From contig OMVC01000150.1 of assembly GCA_900314375.1 (NCBI GenBank), positions 1 to 30,187 of the forward strand: DNA of 30,187 nucleotides, in the 5' to 3' direction. The first letter of the stretch is position 1. Every line of letters begins with the position of its first letter. The notes under the pieces are model-generated. The model did not search any database. It was not told the origin of the DNA and saw nothing but the letters and a program-made list of their open reading frames with translations. Below, in pieces: positions 1 to 7,437 of this stretch. A program made the position numbers and the translations under genes. This DNA comes from an uncultured bacterium (GTDB lineage: Bacteria; Cyanobacteriota; Vampirovibrionia; Gastranaerophilales; Gastranaerophilaceae).

Positions 1-37
1 GATTGTCTTGAGTTGCTCGCAATAAACGGCATTTCGC

Positions 38-191
38 ATTTTGCTTTTAGTGGCTTTCAGCCACAAGCAAAATCTGCTCCAGCCTCTGCTCGCTCCTCGC
101 TCGAACCACTTACTGACCTTTGGCCAGTATGGTTCGTTTCAACCCGACTTAACGTAAATAGGACAATAACAAAAGTCATTGTCCTATTTAC
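38..191. repeat. Three consecutive hairpins downstream of the tRNA cluster
   Basis: Three inverted repeats lie side by side just beyond the 3' end of tRNA-Tyr. The first (38-73) has a 9-bp arm (38-46 with 65-73), a 3-nt bulge and a 6-bp inner stem around a TTC loop. The second (102-136) pairs 102-108 with 130-136 and 111-118 with 122-129, with one G-T pair and a TTT loop. The third (154-191) is a perfect 14-bp inverted repeat with a 10-nt loop. No T-run follows the third hairpin on the minus strand, so it is not a classical intrinsic terminator. Positions 61-150 are roughly half G+C, well above the rest of the window. The stretch could be the structured tail of the tRNA transcript or a multi-copy intergenic element; the sequence alone does not decide. 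Confidence 0.6.
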
Positions 192-193
192 AT

Positions 194-276
<83 letters not shown>

Positions 277-331
277 GTATTTAATTTTTTTATTCTTCTG
301 CCCTGTTCTATTCTCTCTCGGGCTTAAAATA

Positions 332-403
332 TGCCCTTGGCGAGACTCGAACTCGCGGCCTCTCCCTTACCAAGGGAGTGCTCTACCTCTGAGCCACAAG
401 GGC
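332..403 (-). tRNA. tRNA-Thr (GGT)
   Basis: The minus strand folds as a standard cloverleaf with acceptor arms GCCCTTG/CAAGGGC (397-403 with 333-339). The anticodon stem is CTCCC/GGGAG with loop TTGGTAA, giving anticodon GGT. Discriminator A; CCA not encoded. It lies between tRNA-Tyr and tRNA-Thr(TGT) in what looks like one transcript. Confidence 0.95.
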
Positions 404-424
404 TTGAGAATTTTTCGCTAAAAA

Positions 425-497
425 AGCCGGCAATGGGACTCGAACCTACAACCTACGGTTTACAAAACCGTTGCTCTGCCAATTGAGCTATGCCGGC
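425..497 (-). tRNA. tRNA-Thr (TGT)
   Basis: The minus strand gives acceptor arms GCCGGCA/TGCCGGC (491-497 with 426-432) and anticodon stem ACGGT/ACCGT with loop TTTGTAA, so anticodon TGT. The discriminator base reads T, and CCA is not encoded. It is the first gene of the cluster, about 12 nt after the predicted transcription start. Together with the GGT isoacceptor it reads all four ACN codons by wobble. Confidence 0.95.
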
Positions 498-515
498 TTG
501 GTGTTTATGTATATT

Positions 516-543
516 ATTATATTAAAAAAAATACTTATGTCAA
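516..543 (-). promoter_or_regulatory. Strong promoter for the tRNA cluster
   Basis: On the minus strand a perfect -35 TTGACA (538-543) is followed, after 16 nt, by a perfect -10 TATAAT (516-521). Transcription would start near 509, about 12 nt before tRNA-Thr(TGT). This is the closest match to the sigma-70 consensus in the window, as expected for a stable-RNA operon. Confidence 0.85.
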
Positions 544-588
544 GCGCGATTATTTTTATTTATAATAATAAGAAAGAAAGGATTGAGC

Positions 589-930
589 ATGGTTAGAGCT
601 ATTGCACCGATTATATTACTTTTAATATCCAATGTCTTTATGACTTTTGCATGGTACGGTCATCTTAAATTTAAATCTTCTGCCCTGTGGGCTGTTGTTT
701 TAGTTAGCTGGGGAATTGCATTCTTTGAATATTGCTTTCAAGTTCCTGCAAACAGAATCGGTTATGAAACGTATAATGCCGCACAATTGAAAACTATTCA
801 AGAAGTCATTACTCTTGTTGTATTCAGCTTTTTTTCAGTTTTTTATCTTAAAGAGCAATTCAAATGGAATTATCTTGTCGGATTTGCGTTTATTGTATTA
901 GCAGTGTTTTTTATATTTAAAAAATGGTAA
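589..930 (+). CDS. DMT-family (DUF486-like) small membrane protein
   Basis: A 113-residue integral membrane protein with four hydrophobic segments. Its size and pattern match the DUF486/DMT_6 family of the drug/metabolite transporter superfamily, whose substrate is not known. I start at ATG 589 because AAGGA (578-582) is spaced 6 nt from it; an in-frame TTG at 583 lies too close to that Shine-Dalgarno. A TATAAT at 561-566 is a plausible -10 giving a leader of about 16 nt. The gene is divergent from the tRNA cluster and shares a ~90-bp regulatory region with it. The family assignment comes from the hydropathy pattern and recognisable core (residues GYETYNAAQLKTIQE), so it is good but not certain. 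Confidence 0.8.
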   Translation: MVRAIAPIILLLISNVFMTFAWYGHLKFKSSALWAVVLVSWGIAFFEYCFQVPANRIGYETYNAAQLKTIQEVITLVVFSFFSVFYLKEQFKWNYLVGFAFIVLAVFFIFKKW

Positions 931-948
931 TAATATATTATTTCCCTC

Positions 949-977
949 TTGATTTTATGATTTTAGCATTATAATAT
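949..977 (+). promoter_or_regulatory. Putative rpmE promoter
   Basis: TTGATT (949-954) and TAATAT (972-977) are 17 nt apart; an overlapping TATAAT (970-975) would give a 15-nt spacer. Either choice starts the transcript near 980-984 and leaves a leader of about 57 nt before rpmE. That leader holds a 6-bp hairpin, TTCAAG (1006-1011) with CTTGAA (1020-1025), directly next to the Shine-Dalgarno at 1026-1034. Confidence 0.5.
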
Positions 978-1039
978 AAATACAGTCGAAATAAATACAC
1001 AATTATTCAAGTTTGGAATCTTGAAGGAAAGAGGTAAAA

Positions 1040-1243
1040 ATGAAAGCAGATATTCATCCGGATTATAAGAAAACCGTTATCAAATGTGTATGCGGAAACG
1101 AAATAGAAACAGGTTCTGTAGCTGAAAACATCACTGTTGAAATTTGCAACAAATGCCATCCGTTCTACACAGGACAACAAAAAATTCTTGACTCTGAAGG
1201 CAGAGTTGAAAGATTCAACAAAAGATACGGTAAAAAGAATTAA
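1040..1243 (+). CDS. rpmE: 50S ribosomal protein L31
   Basis: A 67-residue protein of standard L31 length, starting MKADIHPDYKK. The zinc-binding C+ type pattern is visible: Cys16 and Cys18 in CVCGN, and Cys37 and Cys40 in the CNKCHPFYTG segment. L31 sits on the central protuberance of the large subunit and bridges to the small subunit; in many bacteria the C+ paralogue is used under zinc sufficiency. The Shine-Dalgarno is GGAAAGAGG with a short A-rich spacer. The gene is monocistronic: its own promoter is upstream and an intrinsic terminator follows within 20 nt of the stop. No zinc-regulator site is obvious. Confidence 0.97.
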   Translation: MKADIHPDYKKTVIKCVCGNEIETGSVAENITVEICNKCHPFYTGQQKILDSEGRVERFNKRYGKKN

Positions 1244-1262
1244 TTTTTTTCACACACTTATA

Positions 1263-1295
1263 AAAATAACCTCGATTATTCGGGGTTATTTTTTT
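1263..1295 (+). terminator. Intrinsic terminator after rpmE
   Basis: A 12-bp stem with one G-T pair (1263-1274 with 1281-1292) and a 6-nt loop ATTATT, ending in a T-run (1289-1295). It separates rpmE from dnaK. Confidence 0.9.
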
Positions 1296-1351
1296 GTCAA
1301 AATTTGAATTGTTAATTTTTTGTTTATTTTTTAAGGATTGTTGAAAATAGG

Positions 1352-1360
1352 TGTTATAAC
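1352..1360 (+). promoter_or_regulatory. Extended -10 promoter for dnaK
   Basis: TGtTATAAC fits an extended -10 element (TG at 1352-1353, hexamer 1355-1360). No good -35 is spaced correctly, which extended -10 promoters tolerate. Transcription would begin near 1367, giving a ~40-nt leader. I see no CIRCE inverted repeat (the HrcA operator), so heat control, if any, uses another route. Confidence 0.5.
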
Positions 1361-1408
1361 ATAATTATAGAGAATAGTAATTAAATTTTAATTAAGGAGA
1401 ATAAAATT

Positions 1409-3259
1409 ATGGCAAAAACAATTGGTATTGACTTGGGAACAACAAACTCTGTTGTCGCAGTTATGGAAGGCGGGAAACCGACAGTTATCGCAAATGCTGA
1501 AGGTTCTCGTACAACCCCTTCAATCGTAGGATTTTCAAAAACTGGAGAAAGATTAGTCGGACAGTTAGCAAAACGTCAGGCTATCGTAAACCCTGATAAA
1601 ACTATCGCATCAATAAAAAGACACATGGGCGAAAATTACAAAGTAAATATTGACGGAAAAGATTACACCCCTCAAGAAATTTCATCAATGATTTTAAGAA
1701 AATTAGCTGATGATGCTTCTTCATATTTGGGAGAAAAAGTAACATCAGCAGTTATAACCGTTCCTGCATACTTTAACGATGCACAACGTCAGGCTACAAA
1801 AGATGCGGGTAAAATTGCAGGTTTAGACGTTCTTCGTATCGTAAACGAACCGACTGCAGCAGCTTTAGCTTACGGTTTGGAAAAAGAAAAATCTGAAAAA
1901 GTATTAGTATTTGACCTTGGCGGTGGTACTTTTGATGTTTCTATTCTTGAAATCGGTGACGGTGTTCATGAAGTATTATCAACTTCAGGTGATACTCACT
2001 TAGGCGGTGATGATTTTGACCAAAAAGTTATGGATTGGATTTGTGAAGAATTCAAAAAACAGGAAGGTATTGATTTGACAGGTGATAAGCAAGCTATGCA
2101 GCGTGTAAAAGAAGCTGCAGAAAAAGCAAAATGCGAATTATCATCAGTTTTTGAAACTAATATTAACTTACCGTTCATTACGGCTGATGCTAACGGTCCA
2201 AAACACTTGGATTTGAACTTAACAAGAGCTAAATTTGAAGAATTATCTTATGATTTATTGGAAAGATGTAAAGCTCCTGTTGAAAAAGCTATTTCTGACG
2301 CAGGAATTTCAAAATCAGATATCAATGAAGTCATATTAGTCGGTGGTTCTTCAAGAATCCCTGCTGTACAAAAACTTGTAAAAGATTATACAGGCAAAGA
2401 ACCTAACCAATCTGTTAACCCTGATGAAGTTGTAGCAGTTGGTGCCGCAGTTCAAGCCGGTGTATTGGCAGGTGAAGTTAAAGATATCGTATTATTGGAT
2501 GTTACTCCGCTAACATTGGGTATCGAAACATTGGGAGGCGTTATGACTCCGTTAGTACCGAGAAACACAACAATCCCAGTTTCAAAATCTCAAGTATTTT
2601 CAACTGCGGAAAATAATCAGACTGCTGTTGATATTCAGGTTCTTCAAGGTGAAAGACCAATGGCTAAAGATAACAAGTCTTTAGGTATGTTCAGATTGGA
2701 AGGTATTGCGCCTGCAATGCGCGGTATTCCTCAAATCGAAGTTACATTTGATATCGACGCAAACGGTATCGTAAATGTTTCAGCTAAAGATAAAGCAACA
2801 AATAAAGAACAAAAAATCACTATCACAAATTCGTCTAACCTTTCTGAACAAGATATTGACAGAATGGTAAAAGAAGCAGAAGCAAACGCTGCTGATGATA
2901 AGAAGAAAAAAGAAGAAGCAGAAATTAAAAATAATGCATCTTCAATGATAGCTTCAGCAGAAAGAGTCTTAAAAGATTTTGAAGGTAAAATTGATGACGC
3001 TGATAAATCTAAATTGGAATCACAAAAAGCTGACCTGCAAAAAGCAATTGATGAGAATAAATCAACAGAAGAATTGAAAAAATTGTCTGAAGATTTGCAG
3101 CAAACAATGTTTGCAATTTCTCAAAAAGCTTATGAAGCAGTTCAAAAAGAAGGTGCTTCCGCTCAAAGCGAAAATGCTCAAAGTGATTCTGCATCATCTG
3201 ATTCTTCTTCTTCAAATTCTGATGATGATGTTATCGATGCTGAATATACAAAAGAATAA
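1409..3259 (+). CDS. dnaK: Molecular chaperone DnaK (Hsp70)
   Basis: 616 residues, full length. The ATPase domain starts IGIDLGTTNS and has the phosphate-2 motif VFDLGGGTFDVSIL; the interdomain linker reads VLLDVTPLTLGIET. A substrate-binding domain, a lysine/glutamate-rich helical lid and a serine/aspartate-rich tail ending DDDVIDAEYTKE follow. DnaK binds exposed hydrophobic segments and cycles with DnaJ and GrpE; neither partner gene is adjacent. Near residues 72-85 the chain runs straight from SIKRHMG to the NIDGKDYTPQE segment, so it lacks the ~24-residue insert found there in proteobacterial DnaK, as in Bacillus. Shortly after, it resumes with a LRKLADDASSYLGEK stretch that resembles cyanobacterial DnaK. 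AAGGAG lies 9 nt before the ATG. The mRNA is monocistronic and ends at a strong terminator. Confidence 0.98.
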   Translation: MAKTIGIDLGTTNSVVAVMEGGKPTVIANAEGSRTTPSIVGFSKTGERLVGQLAKRQAIVNPDKTIASIKRHMGENYKVNIDGKDYTPQEISSMILRKLADDASSYLGEKVTSAVITVPAYFNDAQRQATKDAGKIAGLDVLRIVNEPTAAALAYGLEKEKSEKVLVFDLGGGTFDVSILEIGDGVHEVLSTSGDTHLGGDDFDQKVMDWICEEFKKQEGIDLTGDKQAMQRVKEAAEKAKCELSSVFETNINLPFITADANGPKHLDLNLTRAKFEELSYDLLERCKAPVEKAISDAGISKSDINEVILVGGSSRIPAVQKLVKDYTGKEPNQSVNPDEVVAVGAAVQAGVLAGEVKDIVLLDVTPLTLGIETLGGVMTPLVPRNTTIPVSKSQVFSTAENNQTAVDIQVLQGERPMAKDNKSLGMFRLEGIAPAMRGIPQIEVTFDIDANGIVNVSAKDKATNKEQKITITNSSNLSEQDIDRMVKEAEANAADDKKKKEEAEIKNNASSMIASAERVLKDFEGKIDDADKSKLESQKADLQKAIDENKSTEELKKLSEDLQQTMFAISQKAYEAVQKEGASAQSENAQSDSASSDSSSSNSDDDVIDAEYTKE

Positions 3260-3279
3260 TTCCCAAAATAAAAACAATA

Positions 3280-3316
3280 AAAAAAGACAATATGCATTTT
3301 GCATATTGTCTTTTTT
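3280..3316 (+). terminator. Intrinsic terminator after dnaK
   Basis: A perfect 16-bp stem (3280-3295 with 3301-3316) whose core is GACAATATGC/GCATATTGTC, closed by a 5-nt loop and ending in six T. The A-run on the 5' side would also let it work in reverse. Confidence 0.92.
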
Positions 3317-3320
3317 GTAT

Positions 3321-3407
3321 AACCTCACCTCTTCCCTCTCCTAAAATTGGGATAGAGGTAAGATATATTCCTTCTCCTGAAGAGTAAGAGAAGATTAGAA
3401 TGAGGGA
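3321..3407. repeat. Degenerate purine/pyrimidine-biased intergenic repeat
   Basis: Two imperfect hairpins with strongly biased strands lie in the gap between dnaK and the sensor kinase. The first pairs ACCTCTTCCC (3327-3336) with 3349-3359 (one bulged T); the second pairs CTTCTC (3371-3376) with GAGAAG (3388-3393). Read on the minus strand it encodes a peptide of the LGEGRGEV type, the usual spurious translation of the CCCTCTCC-class intergenic repeats found in many bacterial genomes. The match is from memory of that repeat class and this copy is worn, so I treat it as a decayed repeat rather than a gene. Confidence 0.5.
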
Positions 3408-3461
3408 TGAAATTATAAATAACAATTTGTCTTTTTATAAAGAAATGTTTATCGAGTTTTA

Positions 3462-3470
3462 TGCTATAAT
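3462..3470 (+). promoter_or_regulatory. Extended -10 directly before the sensor-kinase start
   Basis: TGcTATAAT is a perfect extended -10. Its hexamer ends at 3470 and the ATG is at 3477, so the expected transcription start coincides with the start codon. No Shine-Dalgarno lies between them. Confidence 0.75.
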
Positions 3471-3476
3471 CTTTGT

Positions 3477-5270
3477 ATGAATGAAAATCAAAAAATGAAT
3501 TTTACAACACAAAACCGTTTAATAATTTTCGGGCTTATATTCAGTACAATTTTGATTATGGCGATTGCCATATTTGCAACCGTTAATATTCAAAAAAAAC
3601 TTGATGAAAGTTATCAGCACTTCGGACAGGTTATTTCTAAGACATTGGCAATAGAAAGTGCAGAACTTATAAAAAACGCTTCTAAAAACGATGCGGTTAA
3701 ACTTTTAAAAGCTCACAGCGATTTAATATTAAAATCTCATAATGATATAGTCTTTATTGAATTTAAAAATTCCGACGGTGAAAGCATATACAAAGCACAA
3801 AACCAAACAAAATCAAAGAATACTCAAACAAATATTTCCGTCACATCACCAATGAAAAATCTTCAAAATAATACAAATATCGGGAATGTAACAGTAGGAT
3901 TATCAGGTTCAATTGTAGATAAAGTTTCTTCAACAACGCGAGCTTCTATTTTGTTTGTATTTACGATAGTTTGGCTTGTTTTTGCGTTTGTTGTTTTGAT
4001 AAATACATTTTTAATAACAAGAGAATTAAAGATATTGCATGACGGGGTTGCCAAAATATCTTCAGGTAAATTCGGTTACAAAATTGAAGCAAAAGAAGTC
4101 AGCAATGAAGTGTTAGAGCTTTTTAACGCATTTAATGACATGTCAAATAAACTTCATTTATACGAAGAATCTAATATTGAACAACTGACATTGGAAAGAA
4201 ACAAACTTCAAGCAGTTTTGATGAGTATCGCAAACGGTGTTGTCGTTTGTGATAACAACGACACAGTCACTTTAATTAATGAGCATGCAAAAACTTTATT
4301 GGAACTGCAAGATGATCAACTATTAAATTCAAATATAAAGAATTATGTGGATTCTGACGGCAACTTCTGTTTCAACGAAAAAATTGACGAGTATAAAAAG
4401 CTGTCTTTAGAGGAAAAGTCTTCAAAACCTGTTGTTTTCAATGTAAAACTTTCTGATAAAACCTTAAAATCAATAATATCCCCAATGTTTACCCAAAGTC
4501 ATGAATACGTCGGATATATAATTGTGTTAATTGATATTACAAAAGAAGCAGAAATGGACATTATGAAATCTCAATTTATATCAAATGTTTCCCATGAATT
4601 GAGAACACCAGTAACTGTTTTAAGAAGTTATATCGATACATTGTATAACTATGGTGAAGATTTTAACTACGAAGAACAAAAGGAATTTATCGGAACTATC
4701 AATTCCGAAATTATCAGATTAAATAATATGGTAAATGATATTCTTGATTTTTCGCGTTTGGATTCAAATGCGAAGATAGAAAAATCGGAAAACGATATCT
4801 CACAACTTGTTGATTACTGTGTGGCAGAGGTTCAGGCTCTTTTAAAAGAACATAATTTGACGATAAAAGTAGAAAAGGAAGATAATATTCCGCAGGTAAA
4901 TTGCAATTATGATGCTATAGCAAGAGCATTGACAAACTATTTGTCAAATGCCATAAAATATGCTCCTCAAGATTCCGAAATAAAAGTCAGATTATTCCAA
5001 GATATGAGTAATCATCAGGTTGTTGTTACAGTTCGTGATGAAGGAATCGGGATTGCTCCGGAATATCAAAAGAAAGTTTTTGACAGATTTTACAGGGTTG
5101 AAAATAAAACACACAGCGTAAAAGGTACAGGACTTGGTTTACATTTGGTTAAAACGACAATTGAAAAACACCACCACGGGCATGTTTTTGTTAATTCTCA
5201 ACCTAATCATGGTTCAACATTTGGATTTAGTCTGCCGATAGATGATATTGAAGATGATGATTTGGTATAA
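3477..5270 (+). CDS. Membrane sensor histidine kinase (HAMP-PAS-HisKA-HATPase)
   Basis: 597 residues. A first membrane helix (about 14-35) and a second (about 157-180) bracket a ~120-residue extracytoplasmic sensor. A HAMP segment (about 181-233), a PAS-like domain (about 242-352), the dimerisation helix with the phospho-accepting His373 in SHELRTP, and the ATP-binding domain follow: N-box Asn491, G1 DEGIGI (521-526), F-box VFDRFYR (534-540), G2 GTGLGL (550-555). All catalytic motifs are intact. The layout is that of PhoR/VicK/Hik33-type kinases, but no response regulator is adjacent, so its partner and signal cannot be read from here. The ATG sits 6 nt after a perfect -10 with no ribosome-binding site, implying a leaderless mRNA. 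It converges with cysK, only 7 nt between the two stop codons. Confidence 0.93.
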   Translation: MNENQKMNFTTQNRLIIFGLIFSTILIMAIAIFATVNIQKKLDESYQHFGQVISKTLAIESAELIKNASKNDAVKLLKAHSDLILKSHNDIVFIEFKNSDGESIYKAQNQTKSKNTQTNISVTSPMKNLQNNTNIGNVTVGLSGSIVDKVSSTTRASILFVFTIVWLVFAFVVLINTFLITRELKILHDGVAKISSGKFGYKIEAKEVSNEVLELFNAFNDMSNKLHLYEESNIEQLTLERNKLQAVLMSIANGVVVCDNNDTVTLINEHAKTLLELQDDQLLNSNIKNYVDSDGNFCFNEKIDEYKKLSLEEKSSKPVVFNVKLSDKTLKSIISPMFTQSHEYVGYIIVLIDITKEAEMDIMKSQFISNVSHELRTPVTVLRSYIDTLYNYGEDFNYEEQKEFIGTINSEIIRLNNMVNDILDFSRLDSNAKIEKSENDISQLVDYCVAEVQALLKEHNLTIKVEKEDNIPQVNCNYDAIARALTNYLSNAIKYAPQDSEIKVRLFQDMSNHQVVVTVRDEGIGIAPEYQKKVFDRFYRVENKTHSVKGTGLGLHLVKTTIEKHHHGHVFVNSQPNHGSTFGFSLPIDDIEDDDLV

Positions 5271-5277
5271 TTGATTT

Positions 5278-6195
5278 TTAATTATATAGAATACTGCTTA
5301 AATATCTTTCGCCGAAATCAGGCAAAATAGCGACAATAGTTTTTCCTTTATTTTCAGGGCGTTTTGCCAGTTCAATTGCGGCAAAGACATTTGCTCCGCC
5401 TGAAAATCCCGCAAGGATGCCTTCATTTGTGCCTAAAACTCTTGCTGTTGCTATTGCGTCTTCATTTGTTACAGGTATTATTTCGTCAATTAAATCAGCA
5501 TTAAAATTTTTCGGCTTAAAATTTGCTCCGATACCTTGAATTTTATGTGGACCTGCAGATTTTCCCGCCAACACTTGTGAATCGTAAGGTTCAACCGCAA
5601 CAGCTTTAACATCTTTATTTTTTTCTTTTAATCTTTTTGCAATCCCTGATATTGTTCCGCCTGTGCCGACCCCTGCAACTATTATATCAACATTGCCGTC
5701 AGTATCTTCCCAAATTTCGTTTGCGGTTGTATTGTAGTGCGCTTTAGGATTTGAAGGGTTATCAAATTGGGACGGAATAAAAGAATTTTTGATTTGTTCA
5801 TGAAGTTCATTTGCTTTGTTTACAGCCCCTTGCATACCTTCTGAACCTGATGTTAAAATCAGTTTCGCTCCATAAGCTTTTAACAATTTTCTGCGCTCAA
5901 TTGACATCGTTTCAGGCATTGTAAGTATTATTTTCAAGCCTTTTATTGCACATATCATAGCTAAACCTATTCCCGTATTCCCACTTGTAGGCTCAATTAT
6001 AACTGTATCATCGTTTATCAATCCGTCAGATACAGCATCTTCAAGCATTTGAAATGCGGCTCTGTCTTTTACTGAATTCGCCGGATTGAAATATTCAAGT
6101 TTTAATAATACTTCAGCTTGGGCGTTATTAATTTTATTTAGTCTTACAAGCGGAGTATGTCCTATCAATTCTGTCAAATTATTAGCTATTTTCAT
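5278..6195 (-). CDS. cysK: Cysteine synthase (O-acetylserine sulfhydrylase)
   Basis: 305 residues, typical CysK/CysM length. It converts O-acetyl-L-serine and sulfide to cysteine using pyridoxal phosphate. The PLP lysine is Lys43 in NPANSVKDR; the substrate-binding loop is EPTSGNTGIGL (69-79); the phosphate-binding glycine loop is GVGTGGTISG (174-183); the C-terminal serine that contacts the PLP ring nitrogen lies in GFSGGANV (262-269). The sequence fits CysK better than cystathionine beta-synthase because there is no extra domain. GGAAGGG lies upstream of the ATG on the minus strand. The gene is divergent from nadD with a 47-bp shared promoter region. No CymR or CysB type site is recognisable. 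CysM or O-phosphoserine specificity cannot be excluded. Confidence 0.95.
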   Translation of the reverse strand: MKIANNLTELIGHTPLVRLNKINNAQAEVLLKLEYFNPANSVKDRAAFQMLEDAVSDGLINDDTVIIEPTSGNTGIGLAMICAIKGLKIILTMPETMSIERRKLLKAYGAKLILTSGSEGMQGAVNKANELHEQIKNSFIPSQFDNPSNPKAHYNTTANEIWEDTDGNVDIIVAGVGTGGTISGIAKRLKEKNKDVKAVAVEPYDSQVLAGKSAGPHKIQGIGANFKPKNFNADLIDEIIPVTNEDAIATARVLGTNEGILAGFSGGANVFAAIELAKRPENKGKTIVAILPDFGERYLSSILYN

Positions 6196-6227
6196 TATTG
6201 CATCCCTTCCTATTTTATTATGTTTTA

Positions 6228-6236
6228 TGGTAAAAT
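6228..6236 (+). promoter_or_regulatory. Extended -10 directly before nadD
   Basis: TGgTAAAAT with the hexamer at 6231-6236, 6 nt before the nadD ATG at 6243. The spacing puts the transcription start on the start codon, and there is no Shine-Dalgarno in the gap. Confidence 0.7.
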
Positions 6237-6242
6237 TAAACT

Positions 6243-6833
6243 ATGAAATTATGTGTTTTTCAAGGGACATTCAATCCTATCCATAATGCGCATATAAGAG
6301 TAGCTGATTACGTCGCGAATAAATATAATTTTGATAAAATACTTTTTATCCCTGCATTTCAACCGCCCCATAAAGATTACGATATCGATTTATCAGAACA
6401 CAGGTTGAGCATGGTAAAACTTGCGACTTCAAACAACCCAAAATTTGAAGTCTCCGACATTGAATATAAGCGCGGCGGGAAATCTTATACATATTTGACA
6501 ATTTGCGAATTATATAAACTTTATAAAATTGACGGAAAAATTAATTTTATAATAGGTACGGATGCTTTTGATTATATTGAAACATGGTATGAAGCCGATA
6601 AACTAAAAGAGCTTGTAAAATTTATAGTATTTATAAGGGAAGAAAATTTTGATAAAAATAAATATAATTATTTGAAAGATAAAGGTTATAAATTCGAAAC
6701 CGAAACTTTGTCTTTTGAAAATATTTCCTCAACCGAATTGAGAAGATTACTTAAAAATAACAAAGATACATCAGCATATCTTGATAAAAAAGTAAAGGAT
6801 TATATAGAAAAAAATGAATTATACAAAACTTAG
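6243..6833 (+). CDS. nadD: Nicotinate-nucleotide adenylyltransferase
   Basis: 196 residues, family length. It transfers AMP from ATP to nicotinate mononucleotide, giving deamido-NAD, the penultimate step of NAD synthesis. The nucleotidyltransferase signature GTFNPIHNAH is at 8-17 with both histidines of the HxxH-type motif; FIIGTDAFD (102-110) and the C-terminal ISSTELRR (161-168, the SSTxxR ATP-binding motif) are intact. It overlaps the next gene, yqeK, by 20 nt, a pairing common in Firmicutes and related bacteria. The start is predicted leaderless. The pathway enzymes NadC and NadB are encoded elsewhere in the window. Confidence 0.96.
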   Translation: MKLCVFQGTFNPIHNAHIRVADYVANKYNFDKILFIPAFQPPHKDYDIDLSEHRLSMVKLATSNNPKFEVSDIEYKRGGKSYTYLTICELYKLYKIDGKINFIIGTDAFDYIETWYEADKLKELVKFIVFIREENFDKNKYNYLKDKGYKFETETLSFENISSTELRRLLKNNKDTSAYLDKKVKDYIEKNELYKT

Positions 6834-7407
6834 TATGGAAGAAATTTCGGCAAAATTAGAAAAAGAACTTACGCCAAAGAGATATCAACATTCTTTGGGT
6901 ACAGCTGAATGGTCAAAAAAATTAGCGCAATTGCACGGATTAAACGAAGATAAAGCCTATATTGCAGGATTACTTCATGACTGTGCAAAATGTTATCCCG
7001 AAGAAAAATTAAGACATATTGTAAATGATATTTTGCATCTTGATCCGTCGGAATTTATAAGCTCAAAAACCTTGCATGCTCCTGCAAGTGCATATATTGC
7101 AGAAAAAGAGTATGGAGTAGAAGATAAAGAAATACTTTCTTCAATCAGGTGGCATACTATCGGCAAAAAAGATATGACCACTTTTGAAAAAATTATTTTT
7201 ATATCGGATAAAGTTGAAACAAGAACTCGCGATAAAGATTTCTTGGGAGAAGCACGAGAATTATTAAAAACAAAAGCCGGGTTGAATAAAGCCATTTTAA
7301 TAAGCTATAAAGAAACAATCAAAAGTTTAATCGTCAGGGATCTAAAAATATGCACAAGCACTATTGATATCTATAATAAACTTTTGGACAATGTTAATGT
7401 TAACTAA
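6814..7407 (+). CDS. yqeK: YqeK-type HD-domain Ap4A hydrolase
   Basis: 197 residues. An HD hydrolase with His26 (RYQHSLG), His55-Asp56 (GLLHDCAK) and a later histidine in the RWHTIGKKDMT segment, then the SDKVE motif, the metal-ligand order of the YqeK family. YqeK enzymes cleave diadenosine tetraphosphate symmetrically to two ADP and occur next to nadD. The ATG at 6814 overlaps nadD by 20 nt, with AAAGGA 14 nt upstream; an alternative ATG at 6835 follows the nadD stop directly, and either start implies coupled translation. The usual next gene, rsfS, is absent here. The gene is followed by 64 nt before the next gene, which has its own promoter. Confidence 0.9.
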   Translation: MNYTKLSMEEISAKLEKELTPKRYQHSLGTAEWSKKLAQLHGLNEDKAYIAGLLHDCAKCYPEEKLRHIVNDILHLDPSEFISSKTLHAPASAYIAEKEYGVEDKEILSSIRWHTIGKKDMTTFEKIIFISDKVETRTRDKDFLGEARELLKTKAGLNKAILISYKETIKSLIVRDLKICTSTIDIYNKLLDNVNVN

Positions 7408-7437
7408 CTTAATAATTGTAACAAACCTTAATTTTCA

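Noticed and set aside
154..191. Intrinsic terminator for the tRNA operon
   Set aside because: The 14-bp stem is good but no T-run follows it on the minus strand, and the stem is A/T-rich.
1300..1408. CIRCE (HrcA) heat-shock operator before dnaK
   Set aside because: No TTAGCACTC-N9-GAGTGCTAA-like repeat is present.
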